64,000 bases of DNA from Heterocephalus glaber (GCF_000247695.1 NW_004624881.1:2172903-2236902), one strand, 5' to 3'. Shown: positions 34,931-47,836, counted from the first letter of the stretch. Made by a program: numbers and translations. The notes: generated from the letters alone by a model not told the origin.

Positions 34931-36060
34931 TGGCCGGGCTTAGAGCAGGCTGCAATGTGGAGCATGCAGTTTCCCCCCATAATTGTCTACAATGTATTCA
35001 GAGCAGGACCAAAGACTACATGAATAACAGAAGCATGGTGAATGGCCTATGGGCTAGCATAGCTCCTCCAGCACCAGCTGTGATGGAGAACTAATTCCCT
35101 GTCTGTGAAATTGTGGCCTCTGAAGTGAGATAACTGTGGCTGAAGACCCCGGGGCTCCAAATCACATTCCACTCTTAAAGCTACTCATCCCTGAACTGTT
35201 TTAGTAACTTACTGGTTAACCACAACATGCATTTGGTCTGTTCTACACTTTTCAGAAGAATACCTTATACCCCTTTTACAAGCCTGCCTGTATCAGCTGA
35301 TATCACCAAATGCCACACACATCATCCTATTATATTTTTTTCTTGCTGGTATAATCAGTAAATACCAACAGTCCTGGTTGCTTGAAGTCCTCACCACATT
35401 CTTGGTTTGGTTCATCCCAGTTCCTTGTATTGCACTGAACTTTTGTTTTTCCTGTTTTCCTTGCACTGTAATGCATTGCAGGTGATCAGGGCTCGAGGCC
35501 AGCGACTGCAATAGCCCACTGTGTAAGAGACTTCATATAGACTGCAGGTTCCTTTCCCTGTATTTAAACCTGCAGGCTGACTATATGGTGATGCAAAAGA
35601 GGGATTTGTATGGGTCCCGGTGTACTGATACAGCCTACAGACACAGACAAGCTGTGCTGTCTGACAAGGACATCTAAGCTAGGCACCACATAGAGTCTTG
35701 TAGTAAGACATGGACAGCTGACCAGAACATGAGAGGATCCACTGCAGCCATGGGAAGAAAGGAGAGCAGAGGGCTCCTCAGTGACAGACCACCCAGGGCT
35801 CTGAATATCCCAGTTTCTAAGGTGGTCTGCATTATCTGCAGTTTGGCATGTGCTTGTGCTTATGTGTTTAAAATAAATTATTCCATTTAGTTTTGCAAAG
35901 CATTGGTAGAAATTCCTGCAATTCAGCTTTTTTGAAGTGTCTGACAAATGCCTCAGCACACAGAACTGTGGGGGATGGTGGAATATTCAAATGTTTGGAC
36001 TGGGTGGTGACCTTCTGGTTACATGGTCATAGTCTACTAGGAAGCGTTGGGTCTATGGTC
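34931..36060. other. Unassigned; no gene seen
   Basis: No convincing reading frame or named repeat. The 131-codon antisense frame near 35564-35959 has no domain I recognise and overlaps another on the plus strand. Confidence 0.45.
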
Positions 36061-36089
36061 TCCACTCTGTCCCCACTTACCCACATGTT

Positions 36090-36240
36090 TTGTACCCTGG
36101 ACTCAACAAGGTGAGATTTCCATCAGCATACACCCTTTCCATGATGTCCTGTGAAGTCACAGGCCCAAGGCAATGTTGGCTACCTTTCTTGGACTGAAAT
36201 CTACAAACTGTGAACCAAAACAAACCTTTCACTCATGCAT
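36090..36240 (+). mobile_element. LTR-like repeat 3' end fragment
   Basis: GGACTGAAATCTACAAACTG then TGAACCAAAACAAACCTTTC has the same 3' signature as the repeat at 22395-22800. Short and diverged. Confidence 0.4.
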
Positions 36241-38209
36241 ATATTTGAGTACAAATGCTGATAGACACGAGGAATTCAAACTCACATTCCTCAGACTCTT
36301 ATGCAAAGTTTGCCCTCAAAATAAAATCAACAGACCTTTCCCAGAACTTCCTACAACACTAATTAAGACTGGTATTTGTTCATTTCTGTCACCAATATTC
36401 TTATACAATAGTTTTGAAAAACACCCATACAATTAAAGTTTTAACAAAAGCCTGTAGGAAAAATTACTGCAGAATTTGCTCTTTCAAATACTTTAGGCCT
36501 CTAAATAATTATGTACTAAGACAGTCTGCAACAGAGAGTGTGATAGTGAATACAGGTCTCCTCACAGAGCTGTGGGGTTCCCAGGTTCATAGAGTACAGT
36601 GAGTCCCTCAGTGACTTCCACACTCTAACATTCAGGGGTGCTCACATGTAATCATATGAAGATTTTCAGTGGTAGATTCTCATACTCACCCACATGGTTA
36701 TTAATGTACAGGATGAAGAGATTACACTGAGCAGAGCCATGCAGAAAGCAATTGGATTTTCTTCATGCAAAAACATGTAGAAAATATTCTAAGAAAGTAA
36801 AGAATATGGCCTTAGAATGGAAAGGAAAAGAATAGATCCACCTTATCTTGAACAGTATGAGAAACTTTGTAACAGTGTCATGATTCATGAAAGAATGGAA
36901 AACATAAGACTATAAATATATTGAGTGTTGATTGTGGAATACCTTTTTATCTGATGTGATTAAATAGTCATAATTTAATTTAGATCTAACATTTTTAAAT
37001 CAAGGATAAATTTTAGCCTAGGTATAGAAGCCAACCAGGAGAAAGAAACCCCGTTACTCCTTTGCCAAGATCATGATTTTATGGGTCTAAATGATGAAAG
37101 AGTTTCAACAGTAATTTAATTCAGAATTCTTTTTTACACATCTGCTGAAGGAACATCGGGATAGAAAAGTACATACCTGCTTACACATTTTTAGACTACT
37201 CAGCCAAATACTTTTCAATTTTGATAGTAAAAAGTAATAACTTTGGGTGTATGTTATTTGTTCATTTTAAAATTTTTAACAAAAGTTTGTACATTACAGC
37301 AGTACATGTTTATGGTATGTAAAGTAATGTAATTTTTGCATATAATGTTCAATGACCAAATCAGCTCAAAGAACTTATCCAAAATCTCAAACACATGAGG
37401 TCAACTGTGATAATATTCCAGACCCATTTCCATTAATGATCAGCTGTGTGTCCCTGTGGAAAGATTGAAACTCTCTGTGTTGGAGTAAGCTCTCTGCACA
37501 CACAGTCACTGTGACAACATTCAAAATAGCCAAGGTCTGCAATAAAGCAATGCAATGACCATAATGAATTAATGCTTAAGAAAAATGCAGGTTACATGCA
37601 AAAGAACAGACACTTGAGCCTTTAAAAAAAGAAATTTCTGAGAAGAACTTCCCCCAGCCTCTGAGTAGCCACACCAATTGGGCAGCCAGCAGCAGCTTCT
37701 AGTTTGACCCTTTTATTCTTCACACCTGCTCCCTCAGCCTCCAGGTTGCAGGAGTACCTGGATCCACACCACAGGGTTGTAGGTGGTTATAAAGGCCATT
37801 GTTCTGAGCTCCACAAGATAGAGCAGAAGTGAACAACAGAAAAAGAGGCTCTCTGAGGCTCCTTCATGAAAATTTAAGCCCACTGGGAAAGTGAGGAAAA
37901 CATCTGCAATAAAGGCACACCAGACTGCCATAGTTTGTATGTTGGAGGGATCACCACCTCCCATTAGAACCTAGACTATTTTCAGGGGATGGGCAGCTGA
38001 AACCTGCAGTAGAAACTTGCAGAATTCAATCCAGCAGGAGGTCAGGGATCTCAATTTGAGCCTTTCAGCCAAAAATTAGCCTGAATCTCAGTGGACTATA
38101 GCTGACTTGCTGAGACTAATTGACTTAGATCTGCAGACTGCTGCCCATGTAGTTTTTTGTGACAGCAGAGACATGTCCTGAAGGAGGTGCTTTATTTTTA
38201 AATTTTTTT
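36241..38209. other. Unassigned, with a probable old L1 tail at 37250-37640
   Basis: No gene seen. CACTGTGACAACATTCAAAA followed by TAGCCAAGGTCTGCAATAAA at about 37507-37546 and the following A-rich part resemble an old L1 3' tail. The rest is undetermined. Confidence 0.4.
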
Positions 38210-38383
38210 TCAAATTTATTTTTTCTCTTACATTTAATTAATTAATTAATTTATTTATTTATTTAGTTTTGATACTGGGGATTGAACTCAGGACCTTGCA
38301 CTTGGGAGGCAGGCATGGTGCCACTGAGTTAAGTCCCTAGGCTTCTATTTTTAACTTTAATTTTGTTCAAATTTATTTTTTCT
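38210..38383 (-). mobile_element. ID SINE, antisense, with perfect 17-bp target-site duplication
   Basis: TCAAATTTATTTTTTCT occurs at 38210-38226 and again at 38367-38383. Between them the reverse complement reads GGGACTTAACTCAGTGGCAC ... CAAGTGCAAGGTCCTGAGTT ... CAATCCCCAGTATCAAAACT and an (AAAT)n/(AATT)n tail. An L1-type insertion of a moderately decayed ID element. Confidence 0.9.
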
Positions 38384-38715
38384 GTCTCTCTCTCTCTCCA
38401 ACCTTGTTCTTCATGTCTCTCTGTTTTTGTTCATGTTCCTGTCCTAATTCAAATTTCTTTTTTCTTTCTTTTTCTTTTCTTCTCTCTTTTTCCTTCTCTT
38501 AATTGTCATTAATTTTATAGGTAATTGAATAGGTTTTCTAGCTTCACTATTTCTGTTAGTTTGTTCTGTTGTTGCCTTTATTCTTTTGTTCTGTCTTTTC
38601 CTCTTATATTCAACAGATTCCCAAATTTTGTGTGATCTTCCTGTGTCTTCTAGCCTCCCTTCTAACCTTTCCCTATCCTTCTTCCTATCTCTCTCCCTCC
38701 CCAAATCCTTCTAAG
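38384..38715. repeat. Pyrimidine-rich tract
   Basis: Long C/T-dominated stretch (TCTCTCTCTCTC, then TTCTTTCTTTTTCTTTTCTT, later CCTTCTTCCTATCTCTCTCC). It lies upstream of an L1 and could be antisense purine-rich repeat sequence; unassigned. Confidence 0.6.
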
Positions 38716-39200
38716 TATTCATCCCAAAGGGTAAAGTAGCAATATCAAAAAGTTTATTCACTATAAACATATTTTGGGCTGGTCCTCAAATTTAATTTAA
38801 TTCACATGGTTAATGGTGACAGATTAATAGCTACCACAAATTGTCATTTTCTGAGATGTTCTTGATGCTATTGTTGCTGATTGTATTACTTGGGTGAAGG
38901 TGTAATTGATTTAATCAATTTTCCTTCATGGTATACTGAAAGTGAGATTGGCTAACAGTCATTAGGAACTCAAAGCCTAAAGACCAGCTGTATCTGGAAG
39001 ACACCTCTGAGAAGCAGTCATTCCATAAGGGTTCTAAATACAAGCAACAAATGTACTTAAAATAAGCAATATTGAAATATCAACCCAGGAATTAAACCAA
39101 AAACAACACCAACAACAAAAATAAAAATAAGAAGATGCCAAAGCTAGGCACAAACCCAACTTCCACCTTACCAAAGGCAAATTATTTGGGAAACAAGGTG

Positions 39201-40232
39201 GAAAAGTCTGATAATCAACCACCTGGACACCCTGGACTGGTAGTGCATGAAGAATCAAAACAGGTGAATGAGGCTTTAAAAAAATTTCAAAAGAGAAATA
39301 ATTGCCCAGAAAACTACAGAGATGGTGAGCAGAATGAAAGACATAATTAGAGACTCTATAACAGAAACAGAGAAAAAATAGATGAGCTCAGAACCATGAT
39401 GGAAGCCATAAATGCCAAGCATAGGAAAGAAATGGAAACCATGAACAGGCAACATAAGGAAGAAATGAAATCCATGAAACAGAAATAAACAGATATCCAG
39501 GATATTAAAAACTCCACTGAAAATTTTCACAGTAGAATCAGCCAACATGAAGATACAATATAAGATACCAAAGACAGGATTACAGTTATTGACCATGAAA
39601 TGAGAGATCTTTTAAAAATAATAAGGGACCATGAGAAATCAATCCAGCAGCTCCTAGATAATGCAAAGAAGAATACCATAAGACTGAATAGGAGCCCATG
39701 AAAAAGCAGGAGAAAGTACAAATGACATAAACAATGTTCACAGAATTAATAATAGAAAATTTCCCAAACAGAGCAAGAGAATTTGACATACAGATAAGTG
39801 AGGCCTATAGAACACCAACTAGCCATGATCAAAATATCTACATCTAGAATATAATAGTCAAGATCCCAGAAAACCAACAGAAGAGCAAAATACTCCAAGC
39901 AGTTGGAGAAAAGAAACAAATCACATACAAAGGAAAGCCCATCAGAATCACAGCAGACTTGACTACAAACCCTCAAGTCAAGGAGAGCCTGGAGTGAGGT
40001 ATTTCAAGCCCTAAAAGAAAGCAACCTCCAACTTAGATTGATGTATCCTACAAAACTTTCAAAATTGATGGGGAAATAAGATACTTCCATGAAAAAGAAC
40101 ACCTGAGAAACTTAATGAATAAAAATCCAGCACTCCAAAGAATTCTAAAAAATATCCTAGAAAAAAACAATGAAGGTCACAATTCCATGAACCCCAACAG
40201 AGTAAATCCATCAGGCAAGGCAAGAAATTAAA
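39201..40232 (+). pseudogene. L1 ORF1, broken
   Basis: Collinear with the ORF1 at 16661. The start codon is GTG instead of ATG. A proline-rich start (QPPGHPGLVVHEESKQVNEA) leads into a degraded coiled coil (39370-39640), then DNAKKNTIRL near 39657, KGKPIRITADLTTNPQVKES near 39930-39990 and ALKESNLQLRLMYPTKLSKL near 40010-40065. Stops and frame changes throughout. The product would have bound L1 RNA as a trimer. Confidence 0.82.
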
Positions 40233-40280
40233 GGGAGAGGGGGAAAATAAAAATGAAAGAGACAACAACAGGAAAATTAC

Positions 40281-43200
40281 ATGACAAGGATAAGTCAATA
40301 TGTATCAGTTATAACCATCAAAGTTAATGGCCTCAAATATCAATCAAAGAAATAGACTGGCAGAATGGATTAAGAAGCACAATCCAATAATATGCTGTAT
40401 ACAGGAAAAACACCTACTTCAAAATAAATTCATAGACTATAAGTAAAAAGATAGAAAACAATTCTCCATGCAAAGAAGGTCACTGCATCCTTGTAAAGGG
40501 AAAAATCCAAGAGGGAGAAATGACAATCATAATTACATAGGCACCAAATACTAGTCCCTCCAACTATATAAAACAAGTATTAATTGATATGAAAAATCAA
40601 ATAAGCACTTATACTATTGTAGTGGGGACTTCAATACCCCACTGTCACACATAGATCATCTAGACAAAAAATCAACAAGAAAATAATAGAATTGAACCAA
40701 GCTTTTGAACAAATGGACTTACTGGGTGTCTACAGAGTGTTCCACCCCACAAAATCAGAATACACATTATTTTCGGCTACATACGGGTCATTCTCCTAAA
40801 TAGACCACATGCTAGCTCACGGAACTTGTTTAAGTAAATGCAAATGAATTGAAGTTATCATGTGTATATTATCAGACCATCATGCAATTAAATTGGAGAT
40901 CAATAGCATCAGAAACCACAAAAACTCCACAAGCTCATAAAAATTGAATAACACTCTCCTGAACAACCAGTGGGTCACAGAGTATATCAAAAAAGAAATT
41001 AGACAGTTTCTGCAATTAAATGATAATTCCAATACAACATACAGGAATCTATTGGGAACAATGAATGCAGTTCTATGAGGGAAATTCATAGGAGTGAATG
41101 TCCATATTAGGAAAAGAGTGAGCTCAAATAAACAGAAAAAGAAGAGCAAGACAAACCCAAAGCATGCAGAATGGAGGAAATCATAAATATCAAATCAGAA
41201 ATCAATGCAATAGAGACTAAGTGAACAATACAAAAAAAATCAATGAATTGAAGAGCTGGTTTTTTGAGAGAATAAATAAAATCAATGAACCCTTTCCCAG
41301 CCTTATCAAAAAAAGTAAAGGCTCAAATACTTGCAATTAGAAACAAAAAAGTTAAGGTCTCAACAGAATCAGCAGAAATTCAGAGAATCATCAATACCTA
41401 CTTTGAAAACCTGTACTCTAATAAAGTAGAAAACACAGAAGAAATGGACAGATTCCTTCAAAGATATGAATGACCAAAGTTGAATGAAGCATATAAAAAT
41501 TCTAAACACCCCAACTACTATCACTGAAATTGAAAAAGTCATTAAAAATTTACCAACAAAGATCAGCCCAGGTCCTGATGGGTTCACTGCTGAATTCTAT
41601 AAGACATTTAAAGAGGATCTATTGCCACTACTCTTTAAACTCTCCAATGAAATTGAAAGGGAAGCAATACTTCCAAATTCATTCATGGTAGAAAGTTTTA
41701 CTTTGATTCCAAAAAGAGCAAAAATCCAACAAAAATGAGAACTACAGGACAATCTCCCTAACGAACATAGATGCAAAAATCCTCAATAAGATACTGGCAA
41801 ACACAATACAGAAGGTCATCAAGAAGATCATACACCCTGAACAAGTCGGATTTATTACAGGGATGCAAGTATGGTTCAACATACGTAAATCGGTAAATGT
41901 AATGCACTGTATTAGCAGAGTGAAGGACTAAAATCATATGATCATCTCAATAGATGCAAAAGAAAGCATTTAACAAAATCCAACATCAATTCATGATAAA
42001 AACCCTAAAGAAAATTGAAATAGATAGTCTTTATCTCAACCTGATTAAGGCTATCTATGAAAAACCAATAGCCAACATCATACTAACTGGTCAAAAACTG
42101 AAAACTTTCACGCAAAAATGAGGAACAACACAAGGATGCACACTAACACTAGACCTGTTCAGTATAGTTCTGGAAACATTAGCCAAAATAATTAGACAAG
42201 AGAAAGAAATAAAATTTAAAAAGATAGGAAAGGAAGGAGTTAAACTGTCATTATTTGCTGAAAACATGATACTCTACATAGAAGACTGAAAAAACTCTAA
42301 CAAAAGACTTCTAGACTTAACAGATAGATTGAGTAGAGCAGCTGGATATAAGGTCAAAACTCAAAAATCTGTAGCCTCATTGTACACAAATAATGGACTC
42401 ATTGAGAAATAAATTATGGAAAAAATTCCTTTCATAATAGCAACCTAAAAATGAAATATCTAAGAATAAATCTAATGGAAGAAGCAAAACACCTCTACAT
42501 TGAAAATGACAGTACTCTGAATAAAGAGATTGAAGAGGATATTAAAAAATTGAAAGACATCCCTTCTTCCTCAGTAGGAAAAAATAATATAGTGAAAATG
42601 GCCATACTTCCAAAACTGCTATACAGATTAAATACAATCCTGATTGAAATCTCAATAGTATCTTTCACAGAACTAGAGAAAACAACCCAAAAATTCATTT
42701 GGAATCAGAGGCAACATTGAATAGCAAAAGCATTTCTAGGCAACAGAAACATGACATGAAGTATCACAATCCAAGACTTAAAACTACACAACAAAGCCAC
42801 TGTGTTATAAACAGCATGGTACTGGCAAAGAAGCAGACCCAAGCATCAGTACAATAGATTAGAAGATGCAGAACAACTCCAGCCAAACTCAGCTACCTCA
42901 TATTTGACAAAGGAGCCAACCATCCTCACTGGAGGAAAGATAGCCTCTTTAATAAACGGTGTTGAAAAAGTTGGATTTCAATCTGCAAAAGATTAAAACT
43001 AGACCCCTATCTTTCTCCATGAAGTATCCTAAAATTGAAGTGGATTAAAGTTCTAAATGTTAAAACAGAAACACCAATCTTGAAGACATTGGCATAGGAA
43101 AAGACTTTATGAACAAAACCTCAGTAGCATAGGAACTAGGGCAAAGAATCAACAACTGGAATCTCATCTTACTATAAAGCTTCTGCACTGCAAGAAAAAC

Positions 43201-43907
43201 CACCCATCGAGTTAAGAGACAACCTACAATGAGAAAAAAATTTTATCAGCTGTTCCTCAAAGGACTACTATCTAGAATATATAAAGAACTTTAAAAAATT
43301 AGACCCCCAAATAATGTCCCAATTCAATAATTGGAATCTGAAATGAACAGACATTTCTCAGAAAAAGAAGTAAAAGCAGAAAGTAAACATATGAAAAAAT
43401 GCTCAACATCACTGGTCATTCAAGAGTTGCAAATGAAAACAACACTAAGATTCCACTTCACCCCGGAAAGAATGGCTGCTATCAAGAAATCAACCAATAA
43501 CAAATCCTGACAGGGTTGTGGGAAAAAGGAACCATTCTTCATTGTTGGTGGGAGTGCAGACTTGTGCAACCCCTGTGGAAATCAATATGGAGATACCTCA
43601 CACACCTAGGATTGGAAGTTCCATTTGACCCAGCTATACTTCTAGTGGGTATCTTCCACAAAGAATTAAAAGAATCATACCACATTGATATATGTGAACC
43701 CATTTTCATAGCAGCACAATTCATGATAGCCAAAACTTGAAAGCAACCCAATTACTCATCAATTGGAGATTGGATAAAGACAATGTGATTTTTTATAAAA
43801 TGGAGTACTACAAAGCCATAAAGAATGAGAAACTAAAGACAGTTACAGCTAAATGGATGTACATTGAGGCCATACCCTTAAGGGAAATAAATAGGACAGA
43901 CATGTGA
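40281..43907 (+). pseudogene. L1 ORF2, broken
   Basis: The start ATG ACA AGG is kept at 40281. Order of domains: endonuclease remnants (YQYVSVITIKVNGLK-like at 40300-40340), GDFNTPLSHIDHL-type near 40625-40660, reverse transcriptase ([19 protein letters not shown] near 41552-41610; [18 protein letters not shown] near 41830) and a degraded FAENM in place of FADDM near 42257, so the catalytic Asp pair is lost. The C-terminal WECRLVQPLWKSIWRYL is near 43548. Length about 3.6 kb, close to normal; many nonsense and frameshift changes. Confidence 0.9.
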
Positions 43908-44259
43908 AAATACTGAATAGTTTCTTTGCTGTGAGAAACTGAAAGGACAAATCAGTATAAAAATGTATAATTGATAATATGAAATAGGAAGAAAAGGTCT
44001 AAAGCAGTGGGGGAGTTGGGAGGGGTAGGGGAAAAGAAAGAAGGTAAATAAAAAAATATAAGAAAAGGAAAAAATGGAAACAAAGTCTTTGTAAATAGGG
44101 AGGGGTGGGGTGTTTGAAAGGAGGGCAGGGGAATGGGGAAGCAATAGAAACCAAGATACATCATGTAAAGGTACAAGTTTCCAGTGATGAATGAAACTGT
44201 ACTGTATGCCTAAAATGTACCAGTAAACACAGTAAAAGGAAATAACTTCAGTTACAAAA

Positions 44260-45433
44260 ACATGGATGTAATTAGAGTACAAATACAGATTATAGAATGA
44301 GGAAATATTGCACCATGTGAAATAGACTAAACACAGAAAGCAAAATCCCACCTCTTCTCGCTTCTATGTGGAATCCAAAACCATTACACTCACACAAGAG
44401 GATAACAGCTGTGGTTACCAGAAGCTGGGATTGGTGGAATAGGGAAACAAAAATTAGAAGAGAAAAAGGTTCACTTAGATAGAAGAGATAAGATGGATCT
44501 TTGAAAGGATTTATTGCATGTTTTGTGGTCTTATTCATACATTTTCATCAAACCCTGGAGCTCAAGTTTTGATTCACTTTTTGTGGGACTCTTTGCAACT
44601 AACTTCATGAGTATATTCAGAACTCATTTTCAAATCAACAAGGTTAATAAGACTTCTCTTTCAGATAGTCATCTGTATTTTTTAATTAGAAGAGTGTGTA
44701 AAATACGTTCCTTCAGCATCATTGTCCATTATTGAAACTAATCCAAAGATAGATGTTAACATGTAGAGACAAGGACAGGGAAGATAAGTGCTGCAAAGTG
44801 GTAGACATGGAAGAGTGAAAGGGAGGCACCTGAACCTCAGCCTGTTCACTCTGGAAGGAACTGGGTGATTCAGCCTTCAGAATCTCCCTCCTGAGTGCTC
44901 TTCATGCTTCTAGAGAGCTATGTCATAAAAGAGGCTTTAAAGAAACACCCCTATGTGTGATGTAGATTTTATTCCTGAGAGTAAATCTTCCCAGCCAAAT
45001 GTAGTATGGATGAAAGGAAATGCTCTGCATTGTAAAGTGGAGGAATAAAGATTTTGGAAGGAAGAGGTGCAAGACAAACTGGCAATTGAACTGTGGGCTC
45101 TCAGTAGGTCCATTATAAAGGTCACAGGTAGAAGCTGAAAGATGATTTCTACTGTATTCATCAAAAGCACAAGATGAACACAGTGATATGTACATATCAA
45201 ACCACATCTGCATTCCCATGTTTTTGCAGCAGTATGCACAATATCCAAGCTAGGAAACCAAAACACAAGGTGTCCATCCATGAATGGATGGATAAACAAA
45301 TATGGAACATATACTCATTCATAGGAGAGACAATATTCTGCTGTTTCTGGGCATCCTAATGATAAAGGATGAAATTGGAGATCCTAGTGATAAAGGATAT
45401 AAGTCAGGCACAGAAAAAGAAATACCATACACA
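44260..45433 (+). repeat. Downstream flank of OR pseudogene 2 (unit A, displaced)
   Basis: This stretch continues the 3' flank of the OR block. 44270-44345 matches the old L1 tail after OR pseudogene 1 (AAGTGAAATGAACTAAACAC type). 44780-44930 (CCTGTTCACTCTGGAAGGAA ... GCCTTCAGAATCTCCCTCC) matches 56740-56830 after OR pseudogene 3 (GTGTTCACTCTGGAGGAACC ... GCCTTCAGTGTCTTC). 45190-45433 is an old L1 3' end. No gene seen. Confidence 0.65.
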
Positions 45434-46092
45434 GAATTTAAAAGAATATAGAAAGCATATTACAAAAATCTTTTTTGAAATAAATTTGACAACTTCTATG
45501 AAGTACCTTCGAATACAAATTAATGAAACTAACTCTGGAGGAAATATAAAATTTGAATAGCTGCTATTAAAGAAAGTATATTGCTAACTTTCAAGCCTAC
45601 CTATATGACAAGAGCAGGTTCATATACATTTTAACTAATAAATTATATCAAAAATTTAAAGCAGAAAAAATAAGGAGCACTTCTCTCCTCATTTTAGGAA
45701 ATCAACATTGCGCTAATATTAAACTGGAAAAATCCTTTTAAATTCTGTAAAATCTGTGGTAATGTCTCCTAAATCTTGATACTGTAATTTTAAAAATGTA
45801 TAATTGATATCGTGAAATAGGAAGAAAAGCTCTAAGGGAGTAGGGGGAGTGGGAGGGGTAGGGGAAAGGAAAGAAGGGAAAAGAAAAAATATGAGAAAAT
45901 GAAAAAAAATGGAAACAAAGCCTTTGCAAATAGGGAAGGGTGGAGAGGGTGAAGGGAGGGTAGGTGAAGTGGAAAAAATAAGAACCAAGATACATCATGT
46001 AAAATTACAAGATCCTAATTATGCATGTAACTATTTTATACCCAAAATGTACCAATAAACTTAATGGGAAGAAAAAAGAAATACCACACACA
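45416..46092 (+). mobile_element. 5'-inverted copy of the chimeric L1, with 18-bp target-site duplication
   Basis: Insert 45434-46074 lies between AAAGAAATACCATACACA (45416-45433) and AAAGAAATACCACACACA (46075-46092), a target duplication with one mismatch. Right part: antisense old-L1 ORF2 (CCTTTTAAATTCTGTAAAAT ... GTGGTAATGTCTCCTAA, 45733-45775) joined to sense L1 3' UTR at 45794, the same junction as at 19451. Left part (45434-45726): the adjoining stretch of the same source in opposite orientation. Its first 110 bases are the reverse complement of 19301-19415. Both parts share a 13-base segment (45432-45444 and 45735-45747), as expected from twin priming. Confidence 0.8.
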
Positions 46093-46536
46093 AGGCTTAA
46101 AGCATGTGAGATTTCTCCAAATGCTGACCTCTTGGGAATGCAGAGAAATTCAGCAGAGAGCAGAGACTAGGATGGAAGAGAGGATGGGGATGAAAACAAA
46201 TTACTAAACAAGATCTGAATCACAGCAGAGAGAAGGTGGGAGCATAGTTGCAGTGATAACTACAGGATGCATAGTGGGTGGTTAGATTTAACAGTTCTGT
46301 ATTGTGCTGATCCAAATACTTACAAAGGAAATTTTTGAATGTTCTCAACCAAGGAAGTGATCAATTTTAAGGTGATTGATAACCTGAGAGTGTGCAGTTC
46401 TATAACAAAAAATGTATAAATGTGTGAAACATCACACTGCATCATACAGAGAAGCACAATTTTATCCATACAAGTATAAAATGAAGAAAAGGAAAATTAA
46501 ATTAAAAGATGTGGCCTCTACAATATTTAAAAATGT
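46093..46536. other. Old L1 tail and unassigned spacer
   Basis: Continues the old L1 3' end interrupted by the insertion above (AAGGCTTAAAGCATGTGAGA ... AGAGAGCAGAGACTAGGATG), then sequence without recognised features. Confidence 0.5.
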
Positions 46537-46655
46537 GTGTAGGGCTCGGGATTTAGCTCAGTGGTTTTGCTGCCTGCTATGCAAGCACAAAGACCTGAGT
46601 TTGATCCCCGGTACCAAAAAAATAAAATAAAAAAAATAAAAGTAAAAATAAAATG
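46537..46655 (+). mobile_element. ID SINE, sense
   Basis: GGGCTCGGGATTTAGCTCAG then TGGTTTTGCTGCCTGCTATG, CAAGCACAAAGACCTGAGTT, TGATCCCCGGTACC and an A-rich tail with T/G interruptions. Box A and box B regions of the RNA polymerase III promoter are recognisable. A short AAAATGTG repeat at both edges may be the target duplication. Confidence 0.9.
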
Positions 46656-46764
46656 TGGGGCAAAATATTTTGTCCACCAATAGTTTTTAAATCTAAATAA
46701 AATTATCCCTATTTACAGTATGCAATGTACAATAGCAAAAAAAAATGTCTGTATTTATGTTTAT

Positions 46765-46962
46765 GTTTTTAGTCTTTTGCAGTACTTGGATTTGAACCTA
46801 GAGTGCTCTATCACTGAGCTACATCCCCAGTCCCCAAATTTTGTTCTTTTGTGCCAGGTTCTCACTAAGTTTCTCAGGCTGGTCTTGAATTTTTAGTTTT
46901 CCTGCCTCAATCTCCTGAGTATCTGGTATTATGCATGTGTGCCACCATGCATGGCACATATT
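46765..46962 (-). mobile_element. B1-dID composite SINE, antisense
   Basis: Read in reverse, a 7SL-derived B1 monomer (GCATGGTGGCACACATGCAT ... CTCAGGAGATTGAGGCAGG ... TTCAAGACCAGCCTGAGAAA) is followed by an ID-like part (GGGACTGGGGATGTAGCTCA ... GGTTCAAATCCAAGTACTG). This fused B1-plus-ID arrangement is a known SINE of some rodents outside the mouse/rat group. Decayed. Confidence 0.75.
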
Positions 46963-47723
46963 TGTACTTTTAATACTTCTGGAAGCAAGCTTACATGATA
47001 GTGTTACTTTTAAGAGGCTTCAATATTTTAAGGAAATAGACCATTTGTGAGCCCTAAAGGAAACTGACATTGAGGTAGCCCATGGTCAAAGACAGTTGGC
47101 AAATCCAGCAAACTGATGACAACAGAGAAAGTGAAGGATTCTGATTCAGATGTAGATGACAGATCTCTTTACCAGTTCCCCTGCTCCTCTCTCCCTTGCC
47201 CACCTCCTTGAGGCCTCTGCTCCTGTTCACACTTCTTCTTCCCCATGGGTGTCACAGCTGTCAAACTGATGCTTCCTGGGTACCCACACCCAACTGTGTG
47301 ACACTGGAGTCTCAGCTTCTCTACATCCAATCATCTGGCCCTGGACCACAGGATGCTGGGCAGGTGACAGGGACCTGTGGACACAGGGACAGAATAAACT
47401 CTACTGTGGCTCACGCCTGTGTCATACTTCATCCATAGGCAGCTGGTGGAGACTTTGTAGAACTTGGCAGAGCCCCAATGTGGATATCATGTGACAACTC
47501 TCCCTCTGTGGGGGGGCTTGGCCAACTTGTCACCAGTCCCCATGATGTGGAGGTCACTGCTATCAAGAATGTGTTCTAAAACAACCCAGGCAGGGTTATC
47601 TTCTCCACCTCACTCTGAGGGGTCCAGATGATGTAAACAACGGAATCCAGAGCAAAGTGAAAGTTTTGCAATATGGTAAAATACATTTCAAGAAAACTGG
47701 CATTGCAAAACACAATATTTAAT

Positions 47724-47836
47724 AAAGATGCCATAAACTTGGGCCAGGGATTTAGTTCAGTGCTTCCACTGCCTGACTCGCAAGCCCAAGGACCCAAGTT
47801 CGATCCCTGGTACCAAAAAAAAGATGTCATAAACTT
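47724..47836 (+). mobile_element. ID SINE, sense, with target-site duplication
   Basis: Flanked by AAAGATGCCATAAACTT (47724) and AAAGATGTCATAAACTT (47820), one mismatch in 17. The insert reads GGGCCAGGGATTTAGTTCAG ... ACTCGCAAGCCCAAGGACCC ... AAGTTCGATCCCTGGTACC and a short A-tail. Specific to unit B. Confidence 0.93.

Larger units (their letters stand above)
39000..44245 (+). mobile_element. L1 retrotransposon, near full length, inactive
   Basis: Contains an ORF1-preceding region, ORF1 (39201-40232), an intergenic linker, ORF2 (40281-43907) and a 3' UTR with the G/A-rich tract (43980-44130), ending near 44245 after CCTAAAATGTACCAGTAAAC. The 5' UTR boundary is unclear and the sequence before 39130 does not match the monomers at 16455. 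Both ORFs carry many stops and indels. It inserted between OR pseudogene 2 and its downstream flank. Confidence 0.9.
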
